A DNA stretch of 64,000 nucleotides from Archegozetes longisetosus. Lineage: Eukaryota > Arthropoda > Arachnida > Sarcoptiformes > Trhypochthoniidae. The notes under the pieces are model-generated. The model had not been told where the DNA came from. It did not search any database and saw only the letters and a list, made by a program, of their open reading frames with translations. Both the position numbers and the translations under genes were made by a program. Below are positions 1 through 10,443 of this stretch, in pieces (position 1 is the first letter of the stretch; the number at the start of each line of letters is the position of its first letter). The stretch is from positions 11,110,001 through 11,174,000 of the forward strand of contig JAEMBT020000005.1 of the NCBI GenBank assembly GCA_018873245.2, in the 5' to 3' direction.

Positions 1-71
1 GGTCTCGACTATTCCAACAAATTAAAAGTTTTAAATGTATTTTTCACAAAACATATTTGAAACTACAATAC

Positions 72-221
72 CTTCAAAAGTTCTCTCATATGTCCAGTTG
101 TCATATGAAACCCATCTGTAATTCACATCATTGAAACCAAAATATATGTCCTCTTTGAGAACACCATTTCTACGAAGATCTGAGTATATAGTTCCCGGAA
201 CTTTTGCTTCCACTGAAATAG
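72..221 (-). CDS. beta-mannosidase, one internal exon (gene runs off the left edge)
   Basis: Beta-mannosidase (GH2, MANBA type) removes terminal beta-1,4 mannose from oligosaccharides in the lysosome or secretory route. The exon encodes a stretch running VPGTIYSDLRRNG, then YFGFNDVNYRW and DNWTYERTF. This is the N-terminal sugar-binding (jelly-roll) domain just after the first strand, where the family has VPG..H.DL, ND.NYRW and DNW.Y. On the minus strand the exon is bounded by an acceptor (CTTGCAG, ending at 222; TTTCAG at 213 is an alternative) and a donor (GAAG/GTATTG at 72/71). The reading frame stays open past both sites, so a naive ORF overshoots. The catalytic TIM barrel should lie to the left, outside the window. 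I found no earlier exon in the first kilobase upstream. Family assignment is fairly sure; whether the gene is intact cannot be judged. Confidence 0.72.
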
Positions 222-802
222 CTGCAAGAGTGATCAAAAAATTATTTCTGAAATATTTATGATTCATAAATTTGATTACACTTATTATAATTGGTCGCAG
301 TCCATTCATTATCATTTAAGGAAATATATTCTGCAAAAGTTAAGTCAATAATAAGATACAAGAAAAATAAATATACTGTCGATTGTTTCGACATTTTTTA
401 TTATGTTATTCTTTAAATTCTACATGCAGTATTTATATAACGTCTATTTTTGTCGTTCTTATGATTCTACGACTAAATGATTACACTTTAGATACTAATG
501 AGAAATCACACCTGAAAAGCTATTTAATCTTTATTGTTAATCAACAATATTTTATTTCTTTATTAGTTCATTTTAAGATGTATTAATACTCTAAATATAT
601 GACTTTATAAATATTTATCACCATTTTTCAAATGTCAAAATACACTAAAATCCTGCAAATTTTGCTCAACTTATAATTTTTTTATTGATTTTTCTTATAT
701 TCATAAAATGACATTAATTTCAATTTGAATAAAAGTAAACTTGGAATGGCTATTACAGTTTTATATTGCATAGTGCCCTTTTATATCGCTATAGCTGGTT
801 AA
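222..802. other. AT-rich stretch, no gene seen
   Basis: Short ORFs in this interval have low-complexity composition and no family pattern. The missing first exon of the beta-mannosidase gene was looked for here and not found. Confidence 0.5.
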
Positions 803-1235
803 ACTAGACTTTACGTGGCCAGAGAATTTAAGCATGAATTTTATATAGAAATAATCTATAAATCATGCAGAGATCATATACATAAATTTTATTCACCGCA
901 AATGACCAGAATATTGGTAAAAATATTCCCGAAAAATCGACTAGACATTACGTGACCACAAATTTTTCAAATAAACTTTGTGTATAAATAGACTATAGCT
1001 TAAGCTGATTTCAGATATATAAGTTTTATTCACTGCAAATGTCCGGAACATCGGTAAAAAAATCCTGAAAATTCAACTAGACTACGTGGCCAGAGAATCC
1101 ATAGATGAATTTCATATACAAATAATCTATAACTCATATAAAGTTCAACTATGTAAATTTTATTCACCTCAAATGACCCGAACATCAATAAAAAAAACTC
1201 CCGAAATTCGACTAGTCTTTACGTGGCCAGAGATT
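803..1235. repeat. tandem repeat, period about 136 bp, three units plus a partial
   Basis: The block ACTAGACTTTACGTGGCCAG recurs with small changes at 803, 940, 1076 and 1211, giving spacings of 137, 136 and 135. Each unit also carries a TTTTATTCACYKCAAATG block followed by a run ending in CGAAAAATCGACTAG. Units differ by substitutions and small indels, so the array is old. It codes for nothing recognisable. Confidence 0.85.
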
Positions 1236-1590
1236 TTCGATATAAGCTTTCGGTCAGACTTGAGTGTGATTAAACTTTGCAATAAAAACTGATAAGTTTA
1301 TATGAAATATAAAACATCAAAGAACTTCAACAGCTTTTTAAAAGTATGAAAAGCTAATCTAAAAGTCCTAAATTTTCAACCGCCTAATAACGTTTTTATA
1401 GCAAGTAGTTAACTGTTTTGAATTCGTTGAATAATTATTTCCTAATGTAGTTATTAAGTTCATCGGCTTTCTGTTTGTAAATAATATGGACCATTATCAA
1501 CTTATCTTTACTATCAATCATAAGTTGATGATTAAGTTTATTACTATTAATTGTTTACTCTTAAGTTTACGATTAGATCAATGTCTATCC

Positions 1591-2693
1591 TAGGGTGACC
1601 GCTACGTTTTTCAAAAAATCAGGGCAAAAGAAGCAAAGATTTCATCGTGTAAACTTTTTAAAATTTATTTTTGGACTCAATGCTAATTTTTGTATAATCG
1701 AGCTTTTATGAGTTCCATTTTTAAAAGATTATTTAAATTTTACTTATTTATGTATAAACTTATATTTTCTGTCAGATTTTGTGACTTTAATTAAACAGTA
1801 TTATTTATGCACAAGATAAAATGCAGGGTTAGGCAGATGTTTGTGAACAGTTTATAAATTTAGATAAATTTACTTTAAGAATTTACGCATGCGTCATATC
1901 TATATATTTGCGAAATCCACGTGTTGCGTGAAAAAGTAAACAAACCCATTTATAACTATGATCAATAATGTCGAAGGAAAGCAGTCCCGGACCAAACAAC
2001 CATATACGGGAACTTTACAAACATTTAGGAAGCTATAGAAAAACAGGAGTTAAGTTTAGAACGGGCACCGGCTTCATAAGAAAAAATACCTGTGAAAAGT
2101 TCTGACTCCAGTTCATTAGACTATGTTTGAATCGGATATTTAAGACAAATATTGTTCCATAAGAAATCTAAAACTGGATATGGTTTACGGAATGCATGTC
2201 GAGATGTTTGATCAACATTAACATCTGAAATGGTAAAACTAGTGTTTAAATCTTGTAAAAGCGATAATGAGCTTTAGTCAAAGCTAACGGCTCTCATGTA
2301 AAACAAACTAAAAACATTAGAAACGCCAAATTAGTTATAATTTACACAATTAAACTGTTCACAAACACCAGCCTAACCCTGTACAATTGCAATAATTCAA
2401 AATTATTTCTAGGCAAAGAGCTCAGATGTAAGGCATTGTAAGTGAAAGTGAATTGAGTGTATTTCAAAAGTTTAAGGGATTAAACTTATTTTCTCGAAGT
2501 TCCACAAGGATTTTGTCAATACAATTCTTAAAAGTAGCACTTAGAAGCTAAAGTAGATAAAAGTCAAATTTTCAATATTAAAGCTAACAAGTTGCAGGAC
2601 AAGTGCGTCATGAGGAATATCTTTGCAGTATACAATAGACAAGACCAGGTTTACAGGGCAGTCCAGCACGGTTTGGGACATGTGGTCACCCTA
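1591..2693. mobile_element. non-autonomous element with TAGGGTGACC termini (hAT-like), about 1.1 kb
   Basis: The ends are TAGGGTGACC at 1591 and its inverse GGTCACCCTA at 2684-2693. The same terminus bounds the 8-bp-TSD elements near 33.7 and 61.7 kb. Flanking octamers are GTCTATCC and GCTTATCA (5 of 8 identical), a decayed 8-bp duplication. No transposase frame survives. A second element sits inside it at 1824-2381. Confidence 0.6.
1824..2381. mobile_element. nested inverted-repeat element, CAGGGTTAGGC termini
   Basis: CAGGGTTAGGC followed by TGTTTGTGAACAGTTTA at 1824 is mirrored by TAAACTGTTCACAAACA and GCCTAACCCTG ending at 2381, giving about 30-bp terminal inverted repeats. The CAGGG start suits hAT elements. 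A clear target duplication is not visible. No coding capacity is seen. It lies inside the 1591-2693 element. Confidence 0.7.
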
Positions 2694-3019
2694 GCTTATC
2701 ATAAGTAGAGAGGAAAATAAGACTTATAATTTCAAGAAACAAATTTGAAAAATTAAATCAAAATAAATCTTAATTTGTTATTTAGAGGTTAGTTTTAAAA
2801 ATAAAAACAAAGTCTTTCTTTAGAAAGTAGAAACTGGGGTGTACTTACAAAAGATCATGATATCCCATAGAAAAATTTATGAGCCCTACAAGATTTTTAT
2901 TGAACTTACAAGGTCATAAAACAATTAAGAAGAATTAGTATAAAACTTGCGATTAATTGATTAAACAGAATTTAATCTTGTGAATCTTTACCAAACACTA
3001 ATACATCCGTGAAGAAATC

Positions 3020-3052
3020 ATATATAAAAGACAATTGCATTCTAAAATCAGT
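3020..3052 (+). promoter_or_regulatory. core promoter of the first P60 gene: TATA box and initiator
   Basis: TATATAAAAG at 3021-3030 lies about 27 bases before an arthropod-type initiator TCAGT at 3048-3052. The second P60 gene has the same arrangement and the shared string GCATTCTAAAATCA at the expected start, which supports this as the promoter. The start codon follows at 3132. Confidence 0.7.
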
Positions 3053-3131
3053 ACTTCTAAAATCTTATAACAAAGATTTTTAATCTTATTTATAGATTTT
3101 ATTGCGAGTTTTCAACATAAATTTACTAAAA

Positions 3132-3717
3132 ATGTCATTCAAAGTTATTATCTTAACTGTTGTATTAATGATTGCTACTATGAGTGATTAGTTAAAAATT
3201 CCAGAGATTTTAACTTATTTATAAAATATTTTAATTCATGAGATAGTTGTAAAGATTTATTTTTCAAGTATTTGCAGTAATATTCGAAAATTTAAATTGA
3301 GGAATCATTAATAGCTATTTAAAAAATCATATTCTAGTAGATCGTGTAAACGCAGGCGCTCAAGATATTGTTAATGCAGCCAGATCTCAAATCGGAGTCC
3401 CATATGTGTTTGGTGGTGGAAATATAAACGGCAAGACGATGGATGGTTTCGATTGTTCAGGTTTAACACGATATTGTGTTTATAAAGGAATTGGAAAAGT
3501 GATTGCAAGAACACCTTCAGCTCAATATAAGGATAAACAGTGTCGTCAAGTTCCATATGCTCGGAGACAAGCCGGAGATCTTGTATTCTTTACAGGACAT
3601 GTTGCCATTATTTCCGGACCTAATACTTTGATCCATGCCCCAAAACCTGGAGATCGTGTTCGAGAAGTGCCTATCTGGTCGAGTGGTCGATGGTCTATGG
3701 TTCAAAGGTGTTACTAA
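3132..3717 (+). CDS. secreted NlpC/P60 cysteine peptidase (peptidoglycan hydrolase), copy 1
   Basis: Two exons. Exon 1 (3132-3183) is a signal peptide starting MSFKVIILTVV. Exon 2 (3338-3717) encodes the whole NlpC/P60 domain, giving about 143 residues. Family members cleave gamma-D-Glu to diamino-acid bonds in bacterial cell wall. Visible motifs are VPYVFGGGN, the nucleophile in GFDCSGL, the histidine in FTGHVAI and the polar third residue in LIHAPK. The domain is of bacterial RipA type, yet the gene has an intron, a TATA promoter and a eukaryotic signal exon, as expected of a domesticated transfer. The donor used by copy 2 is mutated here (GTTAGT has become ATTAGT); a GT three bases upstream (3184) keeps the same phase and was chosen. 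The acceptor is a tandem TAG/TAG, so 3338 or 3341 could start exon 2. A role in digestion or defence is inferred. Confidence 0.88.
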
Positions 3718-4439
3718 TATTTTTTGGGAAAATTTGAGATTTCTGAAGCTTGAACTGAATATATTAAATTAAAGTCTGCCTGAATTATTCTTATTTTATA
3801 TATAAATATGAGTATGTCTTTAATTCAATTTTATGATTTTTATAATTCATTATTTAAAATTGCTATTGAGTTCAACAAATATTTTAAAATACTTGATATA
3901 TCTACCTTTATAAAATTATTCTAATAGCCATTATTCAATTTGACTTATTTCCTAATAATTTTTTAAATATGTTCTAATGAATAAAATTTATTGCGATCAT
4001 GAATTGAAAAATCACGTTACATTTAAAGTTGTATGCAAAGCGAAAATAATTTGAAATACTACTCTAAAAATTTAGAGAGATTTAGAATTCGACAAAGCTA
4101 TTGTTCAACCTTTAAAAAATTTGACAACTTAAATAATTAAATGAGTATGCTCTAAACCCACAGATTCTACCTGACGAGGTTCCTTAAGTTGTAGCCTCGA
4201 ACTAGATATTCAATTAACTGAAAGAATTTTTGAGATCAGTGGGGTCCTTAAGGATTTATAGGGTGAAAAAATAAGAAATTATTAGAGACTATACTTAAAA
4301 ATTTCATTTAAAAATAAAATCACTGCAGATACATTACGAATAAACATCTATGAAAGCTTAGGTATGTGTAAAAGCTTAAAATATAATGAAGTAATACTAC
4401 AAAATAATTTGTAAATTAGTTAGTGTAAAATATAAAAAA
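3718..4439. other. intergenic, no feature seen
   Basis: AT-rich sequence after the P60 stop codon. The 3' UTR and polyadenylation site should lie in the first 150 bases, but I see no unambiguous AATAAA there. Confidence 0.4.
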
Positions 4440-5230
4440 TCTTAAACTTCTGCCATCTTGATCATTGTTAGTGAATTCCAAGGTCACGCAAATCCCATTT
4501 AGGGATGTTACATTACTTGGAATGTCGAATAGGCGCTGCGCATGTCCGAGGGATCAGAGAACGGTCATAGTATGAGCACAATACCCAACCGTTCTTAGGC
4601 TACATTGGCACTGACGGCAATAGTGCAAGATGGACTCAGTATCGTGTTTGGTTATATCTACTTAAATGTAGATATGATATTTCGTAACGGAGCAGTGCTA
4701 AGTTGAATCCGTTCTCGGGGGAGCAAGGGCTTTTAGCTGAAGCCCTCAGCTTTTGGGAGCTGAGACCAAGCAGCTCTGCACATTGAGCCACTTGAATCTC
4801 GAATCTTTCTGAGGCCGATTTCTCTTTGCCAATAGGCCTGGTCTTGTTTCTTGGACAAAGATTAAGAGATCGATCTTATCTGAACCAGAGAGCGACATCT
4901 TTTTTCTAAGAGTTACATTCAGCGTATTTATTTTCTAAACCGGCAGCCATACTCTTCTGGAAGCTGGAAGCAACTTCAGATGGGCTCGATGCCCGAGAGC
5001 AAGACTGTAGCCGACTTTTCACTGGATATTCTGCCTATCCTTCCAGTGCAGACTTTGTTTTGTGAGTATCGTTCGAGACCCCAGACACTAACGGATGCCA
5101 TGCCGGCATATTGCAACCCGGAACACTTAGCCAGGCCTCTCACGAGTCCTGTTGCTCGACGGCACCGCGGGGAGTGACTCCGGTCGCAACCGCTAGCCTG
5201 TTCCATTTCTACCAAAATCGACTTGGTTCT
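4440..5230. other. GC-richer island, probable decayed transposon or tRNA-derived repeat
   Basis: This block is clearly richer in G and C than its surroundings. It has only short overlapping ORFs on both strands (65 and 79 codons near 4976-5215), neither with a family motif. On the minus strand, around 4790-4720, the string TGGCTCAATGTGCAGAGC resembles a tRNA A-box region, and the sequence after it (CAGCTCCCAAAAGCTG) could form an anticodon-like arm. A good B box is missing. A tRNA-derived SINE or other old insertion is possible but unproven. Confidence 0.35.
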
Positions 5231-5448
5231 TTGACTAATATTCTGGGAGGACTTCGTCGATTAACAAAATTCATTTTGTTTCTTTACTAGGTTTTCGTCC
5301 TGTCTAATCTGTGATATGTTTCGTTAGGGGGAGCATTAAAGCGATTTTAAGCATACTCCTTTAAGGTTATGTTTACTACTAAAAATTGCCTTAATCATTA
5401 ATTCAGAGAATTAACCTCCTTTCAAATAAATTATATACAAAGTTGATA

Positions 5449-5503
5449 TTACACACAAACACACGCACACACATATATATACACACACACACACACACAT
5501 ACC
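5449..5503. repeat. CA/TA microsatellite
   Basis: An interrupted (CA)n array with a central (TA)n run, about 55 bases. It also produces a spurious minus-strand ORF rich in Cys, Val and Tyr. Confidence 0.9.
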
Positions 5504-7300
5504 CATTTAATCAATATATTAATTAATAGATTGATTCGCTTGGGGTAGCCAAATGTGGCGCAACATATAAGGTGGTCAACCCCTATATGGGCGTGACCAG
5601 TATGAGGAGTAGAGTTGATTGGAGGCGGTCCCATGAGGCTCAGCCCACTTTAATGAAAAATTCAAAATAGCATCCTAGGGGCGTGGCTATGAACGGATTT
5701 TAATCTTTATCTCATAACAAAGTTTTCTGACTTATTGGACACAATACTTATCGCGCTCAGAAAGAGAGATATGTTGGAGTTTCGCATCTATGATTACACT
5801 TCGGTTCCCCACTTAGATTCTCAATCATCACATTAGGCCCAACCTCTGGATTCCAACTGTTCGATATCTTTAACTCTTTGGTCCACATGATTATGTACTC
5901 ATATTATGCTCTCTCAGCAATGAAGCTAATACTCAGCCCGTACTTATGTTGAAAAAATACATCACTCGAATAGAATAGACTCATATTATGATTGTTGGAG
6001 TTTCTTCAGTAGTTTTGGCATGTCTTCAGACTGTCTTTGACGTTTCTAAAAAATTTTGCTCCTGTTTTCATTACCTCGACAGTTAATTTTTATTTAAATG
6101 TTGTTTAGTTTTATCTGTAATCTTATAAGAGAACTACCAGAAGAGCTTAATAACCGCTCAAATCTGATTAATTGGGATAAATATTTTGATTTCTCTGTTG
6201 CTCATTCAATTCATCTTTAATTTCTATGAATTAAATGTTATTTAAATCTACTTTATTATAACTTGTTTACTCTGATTATAAGGTCGAAAATTTCTTTTGT
6301 CAAATATTTATTTAAATAAATACTAATAAACTATTTATTATTTCTATAAACTACCCAACAGTTGAATCTTATTTCGAATACGTAATCAAATTTTAATGAA
6401 ATTCAAGACTTAAATAACTTGGGGTTGTTTGCAATCACAACCAAGTTTAACTATAATTTTACTGGTTTGCTTCGGTTTAGTTCAATTACAATTGTGTCTA
6501 ATTGTGTATGTCCTCTATTGAGTTGAACACAATGATTTGCATTCTAACTAAAAGCATGTTACTGAGTCAGCTAGCGATCAATATTACAATTGCTTATATA
6601 ATTAGTTTATCAATAAGTTTACTCGCATGAGAAAAGTACCGAGTTAAGCACTTTCTTATGCAAGTTTTAGTAGTGGTTCAGCTCTCAAAGAGAGTAGATA
6701 TTGGTACTCAAATCATATCGGACATTAGATATTGATTTATATACCAATCACATTATGTTATGTCTAGTGTTTAGTTAAACTACTTTTAGTGTGTGAATAT
6801 TGTTAGCTGTTTATTACTTTGTGTAATAATAAAGGTTTTTATTATTTGAGTTCTATCAAATACTGATTAAACGCATAACTTGGAGTGATGTCACTTATAA
6901 TAAAATTCTACATTATAATCAATTATAATGAATCAATCAATATCACTCGGATGACTTAATGAAGCACAACAATACTCTAATCACAAAAAATAAAAACAAT
7001 TTCAATCTGAACAAAATGAAAATTTTGTTTTATTTTAAACTTTAATCATTTGGAAGTTCCAAAAATGAAAAAGATACTATATAAAATTTGTATGAAATTA
7101 TTAAATATTTTTGGACAATAGTTTGACCATAGAAAATCATAAATTTTATAGATTTTCTTGATCAAAATTAAAGTCTAAATGGACTTAAAAATGTTTCAAC
7201 TGAACAATTCATAAATAGGTCATATTGACAGTGAAATTTACGTGTAATTATTAGTTAAATGGTATAACGTTATAAGGAATCCGACTTTTAGATAATTGAA
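5504..7300. other. intergenic, possibly an old LTR fragment, no gene seen
   Basis: No coding region is supported. Two TGTTGGAGTTTC strings (about 5772 and 5995) and an AATAAAGG signal near 6830 recall an LTR, but no closing terminus, target duplication or primer-binding site could be matched, so no element is called. Confidence 0.3.
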
Positions 7301-7310
7301 AAAAATTGCA

Positions 7311-7878
7311 TTAACGCCCATATCCACCTTTGCCTCCTCCGTAGCCTCCGCCGCCGCCGCCGCCTCCGCTACCGCCTTGTTTCCAACCACCGAATCCACC
7401 TCCTCCGTATCCCCCTCCGCTGCCACCTTGTTTTCCACCACCGAATCCACCTCCTCCGTATCCCCCTCCGCTGCCACCTTGTTTTGCACCACCGTAACCT
7501 CCACCTCCGCTTTGTTTCCAACCGCCGGATCCACCCCCTCCGTATCCTCCCCCATGTCCTCCTCCACCACCACCACCACCTTTTTTACCACCCCCACTGC
7601 CATGACTTATTTGAGACCCATAACCAAAGCTTCCTCCACCTCCAAGTTTGCCACCTCCTATACATCGGTATAAACACCAAAATCATTTATTTCCAATTTA
7701 TCTCAAATTATAGAATAAATTTACCTCCACCTCCTTGTTTTCCACCACCACCGCCACCGCCACTCCAATAACCACCTCCTCCGCCACTTCCACTACTGAA
7801 ACCTGACTCAGCAATTTCTAGATGCAGGAGAGCCACAAAAAGTTGAATACTTAAATAAAGTGTTATAATTTTATTCAT
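7311..7878 (-). CDS. secreted glycine-rich protein, two exons
   Basis: Exon 1 (7878-7725) encodes a signal peptide beginning MNKIITLYLSIQLFVALLH, then a Gly/Ser/Tyr-rich start. A 67-base intron (7724-7658, GTAAAT...TATAG, phase 1) leads to exon 2 (7657-7311). The product is about 166 residues. Exon 2 is a run of GGGGGYGGGG-like blocks with two near-identical units built on GGSGGGYGGGGFGG followed by WKQ or GKQ, and it ends in GGYGR. The composition is that of arthropod cuticle, silk or eggshell glycine-rich proteins. No catalytic domain is present. A TATA box sits upstream at 7978-7985. The plus-strand reading of the same bases gives Ser/Thr/Ala and His/Pro-rich ORFs that lack a signal peptide and are shadows. 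Exact function is unknown; a structural secreted role is likely. Confidence 0.85.
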
Positions 7879-7977
7879 TGTTGACTTTGTAAAAAACTGA
7901 ATACTCGAACTTCTTGGAAACTTCTTATCAATCGATTTCTGAACACAAATGTATGATTTATTCGAAAACGAAAGTGT

Positions 7978-7985
7978 TTATATAC
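7978..7985 (-). promoter_or_regulatory. TATA box of the glycine-rich protein gene
   Basis: TATATAAA on the minus strand, about 100 bases upstream of the ATG at 7878, a normal spacing for a short 5' UTR. Confidence 0.6.
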
Positions 7986-7989
7986 CCAT

Positions 7990-9965
7990 AAATGGTCCTA
8001 GTTTTGTAGCTTTTCTGTACTTTTCAAAAAATTAAAGATTGTGACAGCAATTATTTTTCTAACTCATAATCATATACCATTTAATTGAAGAATAATTATT
8101 TAAAATACAGTAATCATAAGTATGTATAATAAACATAAATCTGTTATTACTTATTATAATCGAGAATTGAAAAGTGCTTTTATTTTAGAGAACCGGATGA
8201 GTGACTTACAGCAGCAGTTTAATATGTGATTTCGTGTTTCAGTCCAATTATAGATTATTATCAAGAGATTATTTGTTCCGTTAGAGAATGTCAATTATAT
8301 GCTTAACTTTTTTTGCAAAAGTCAAAACTTTTAGAGTTGTAACAACTCGATGTTTTGATGCAACAATAGAAATATTTTCTAAGACTTATGCAATTATGAT
8401 TCAATAAAATAATCATTTATCTAAGATCTGTACGCTTCACAAGAACACTTTAAGAAGCATTCCTCCTTCTGGACAATTGAAAGTATGAATGACTTTTTGT
8501 CATGACGCCAGTGCTTATTTTTAATTAAATATTTTTGGCTACTAACTTGTCAGAAGAATAAAAGTTTCAAAACTATAGAAACTAGTTTGCAATTATGAAC
8601 AACTAGAAAATAGAATTACTGACTTATTAAACTTTTATAATATTAAATGCAACAAATAATTTAAATCAAATTAATCAGTCATAATTCAAATCGTTTATAA
8701 GTTTCAACTCTTCACATTTTTAAATTGTGCATAAATTAATTGTTTGATTTAAGAAATATTACGTGAATGCATAGACTTTATTTCAGGTTTAAATCTAAAT
8801 CTTTTACTTAACTTAAAAGTCCAAGTTATTTTAAGCTTGTTTATTGAAGCATCTTTATTGAATTATCTTTTATGAATCCCAAGCAATTGAATCTTTTCTG
8901 CACTATATACATAATGATGGAATGAGAGCAATAATTTATTGCAAGATTTCGAAATAGTACAATAAAATTGTTTATGTGTTATCTTTTCAAACATAATTTA
9001 ATAATCGAGATTTTCAATGACATACAAAGATTAAATTGTATTTAGTAATTCACTTGAAAGAACAATCAATGATGCTTGACAACTGCTATAAAGTAAAATA
9101 TTACGAGTAAAGGTTTCTGAAAAAAAAACCAATTTCACTCATAGATAAAAGATAATTGCAAACAATTCAAGTTTAAAAGCTCTCACTTCTAGACTATTCA
9201 AATAAATATTGAATTATATTGTTAATTTACTAAGCAAAACCTTAACCCATGTCACAATTCATGAGTCTTGAAAATGACAGTAAACTTGAAAAAACAAATA
9301 AGAGAAATAAATAATATAATTATGTTTAGATAAACTTATGTTAGTTTTTCCTAAAAATTATTATATTGTGAACATTAAGCAAACAAAATAATAAATTACC
9401 AACATAATATCAATAAAGTTTCGTAAGGACTTAATGAAAATTGATTACCAACTATTTCAAAGTTCCATTTACACAAAGATTGTTAATTTGATGTTAAAAT
9501 AAGAATCAAAAGATCAGATTATCTAGATTACCTCTTTTAGTTGAAAAGTGAAATCAGAAAAATAATTTGAGCCGGGAGCCAAGCTTTTCTTTTAATTTTT
9601 AAGATATCTCTTATTCCTTATTACCGTTCGATGCGTGACATTGCACTTCAGGTACAATTTTATCAAAATTAGGACTTAAACTTTCAGCTGAGTTTATTTT
9701 TATGCAATCATTCAAATGTCGGTCAAATATATTACTTTTTTGGATTTATTAAATTTAAATCTAAGAGATTAAATTTAAGAGAAAATTTGTGCTTCCAAAC
9801 ATACTTTTAACTCGTAATGCATTTCTTGATGAATGAAAAGCTATCAGGAAAAGAATTTTGCAAATATTGATAGAGATCTAATATATTTGCAAAATTCTTC
9901 GAGAACCACGAAAATGCCTTCGTGGGCCAGTCGTGGCTCGCAGGCTGCGGTTTGGCTGAGCCTTC
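7990..9965. other. AT-rich intergenic, nothing recognised
   Basis: No ORF with a family pattern and no terminal inverted repeats were noticed up to the TA duplication of the 9968 element. Confidence 0.4.
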
Positions 9966-10067
9966 TATACAGAGGGATATTCTCCAAAAATTGAAAGAAT
10001 TCAAAGTTAAATAACATCTTACTAAAAACTATAATTTATGCAGTCTATTCTCAATATGAGAGCCCTT

Positions 10068-10360
10068 TAGTGATGTAGAAATTTTCTTCTTGATGAGAAA
10101 CTTTCTAGAAAGTTTCTCGGGACTATTTTTCCTACGTCTTGATTATTTATAATGCCAAAACCAAAATAAGTGATATTTTGAATATTTAAGAGTCGCTAAT
10201 GTTGTATATCACTTAAATTAAAACACTATTTCAATTAAAACAATTTTGAGCTGAGGAAATACTTGTAGAAAATTTCTCATAAGAGAAATTTAGTGCAATA
10301 GAAAATTTCTAGAAAGTTTCTCGAGATAATTTCTCCGGAAATTTTCTTTTTACAACACTA
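10068..10360. mobile_element. 293-bp palindromic hAT-type MITE inside the Tc1-like element
   Basis: The ends TAGTGATGTA (10068) and TACAACACTA (ending 10360) are inverted repeats. Flanking octamers GAGCCCTT and GAGCCACT match at 7 of 8. Inside are two strong palindromes around TTTCTAGAAA: GAGAAACTTTCTAGAAAG followed by TTTCTC near 10093, and a partner near 10300. The TTCTAGAA core resembles a heat-shock element, though here it is most simply a MITE palindrome. Confidence 0.7.
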
Positions 10361-10443
10361 GAGCCACTACTCTTGACTATCATTCAACACCTTTTAGGCC
10401 ACGCTGAGAGTGCATTTCGGATGTGATTCATAGAATTCAGTGA

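Noticed and set aside
1..20. GGTCTCGAC at the window start resembles the Merlin subterminal repeat
   Set aside because: Only nine bases match exactly and the rest of the repeat is missing.
5772..6900. Possible solo LTR starting TGTTGGAGTTTC and containing an AATAAA signal
   Set aside because: No closing terminus, no target duplication and no second LTR or primer-binding site could be matched.
7296..7771. Plus-strand ORFs of 125 and 95 codons, Ser/Thr/Ala-rich and His/Pro-rich
   Set aside because: They are antisense shadows of the glycine-rich minus-strand gene, which has a signal peptide, an intron and a TATA box.
10093..10116. Perfect palindrome with TTCTAGAA cores, resembling heat-shock elements
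   Set aside because: It is repeated at the other end of a MITE with 8-bp duplications, so the palindrome is explained by the element and has no gene to regulate nearby.
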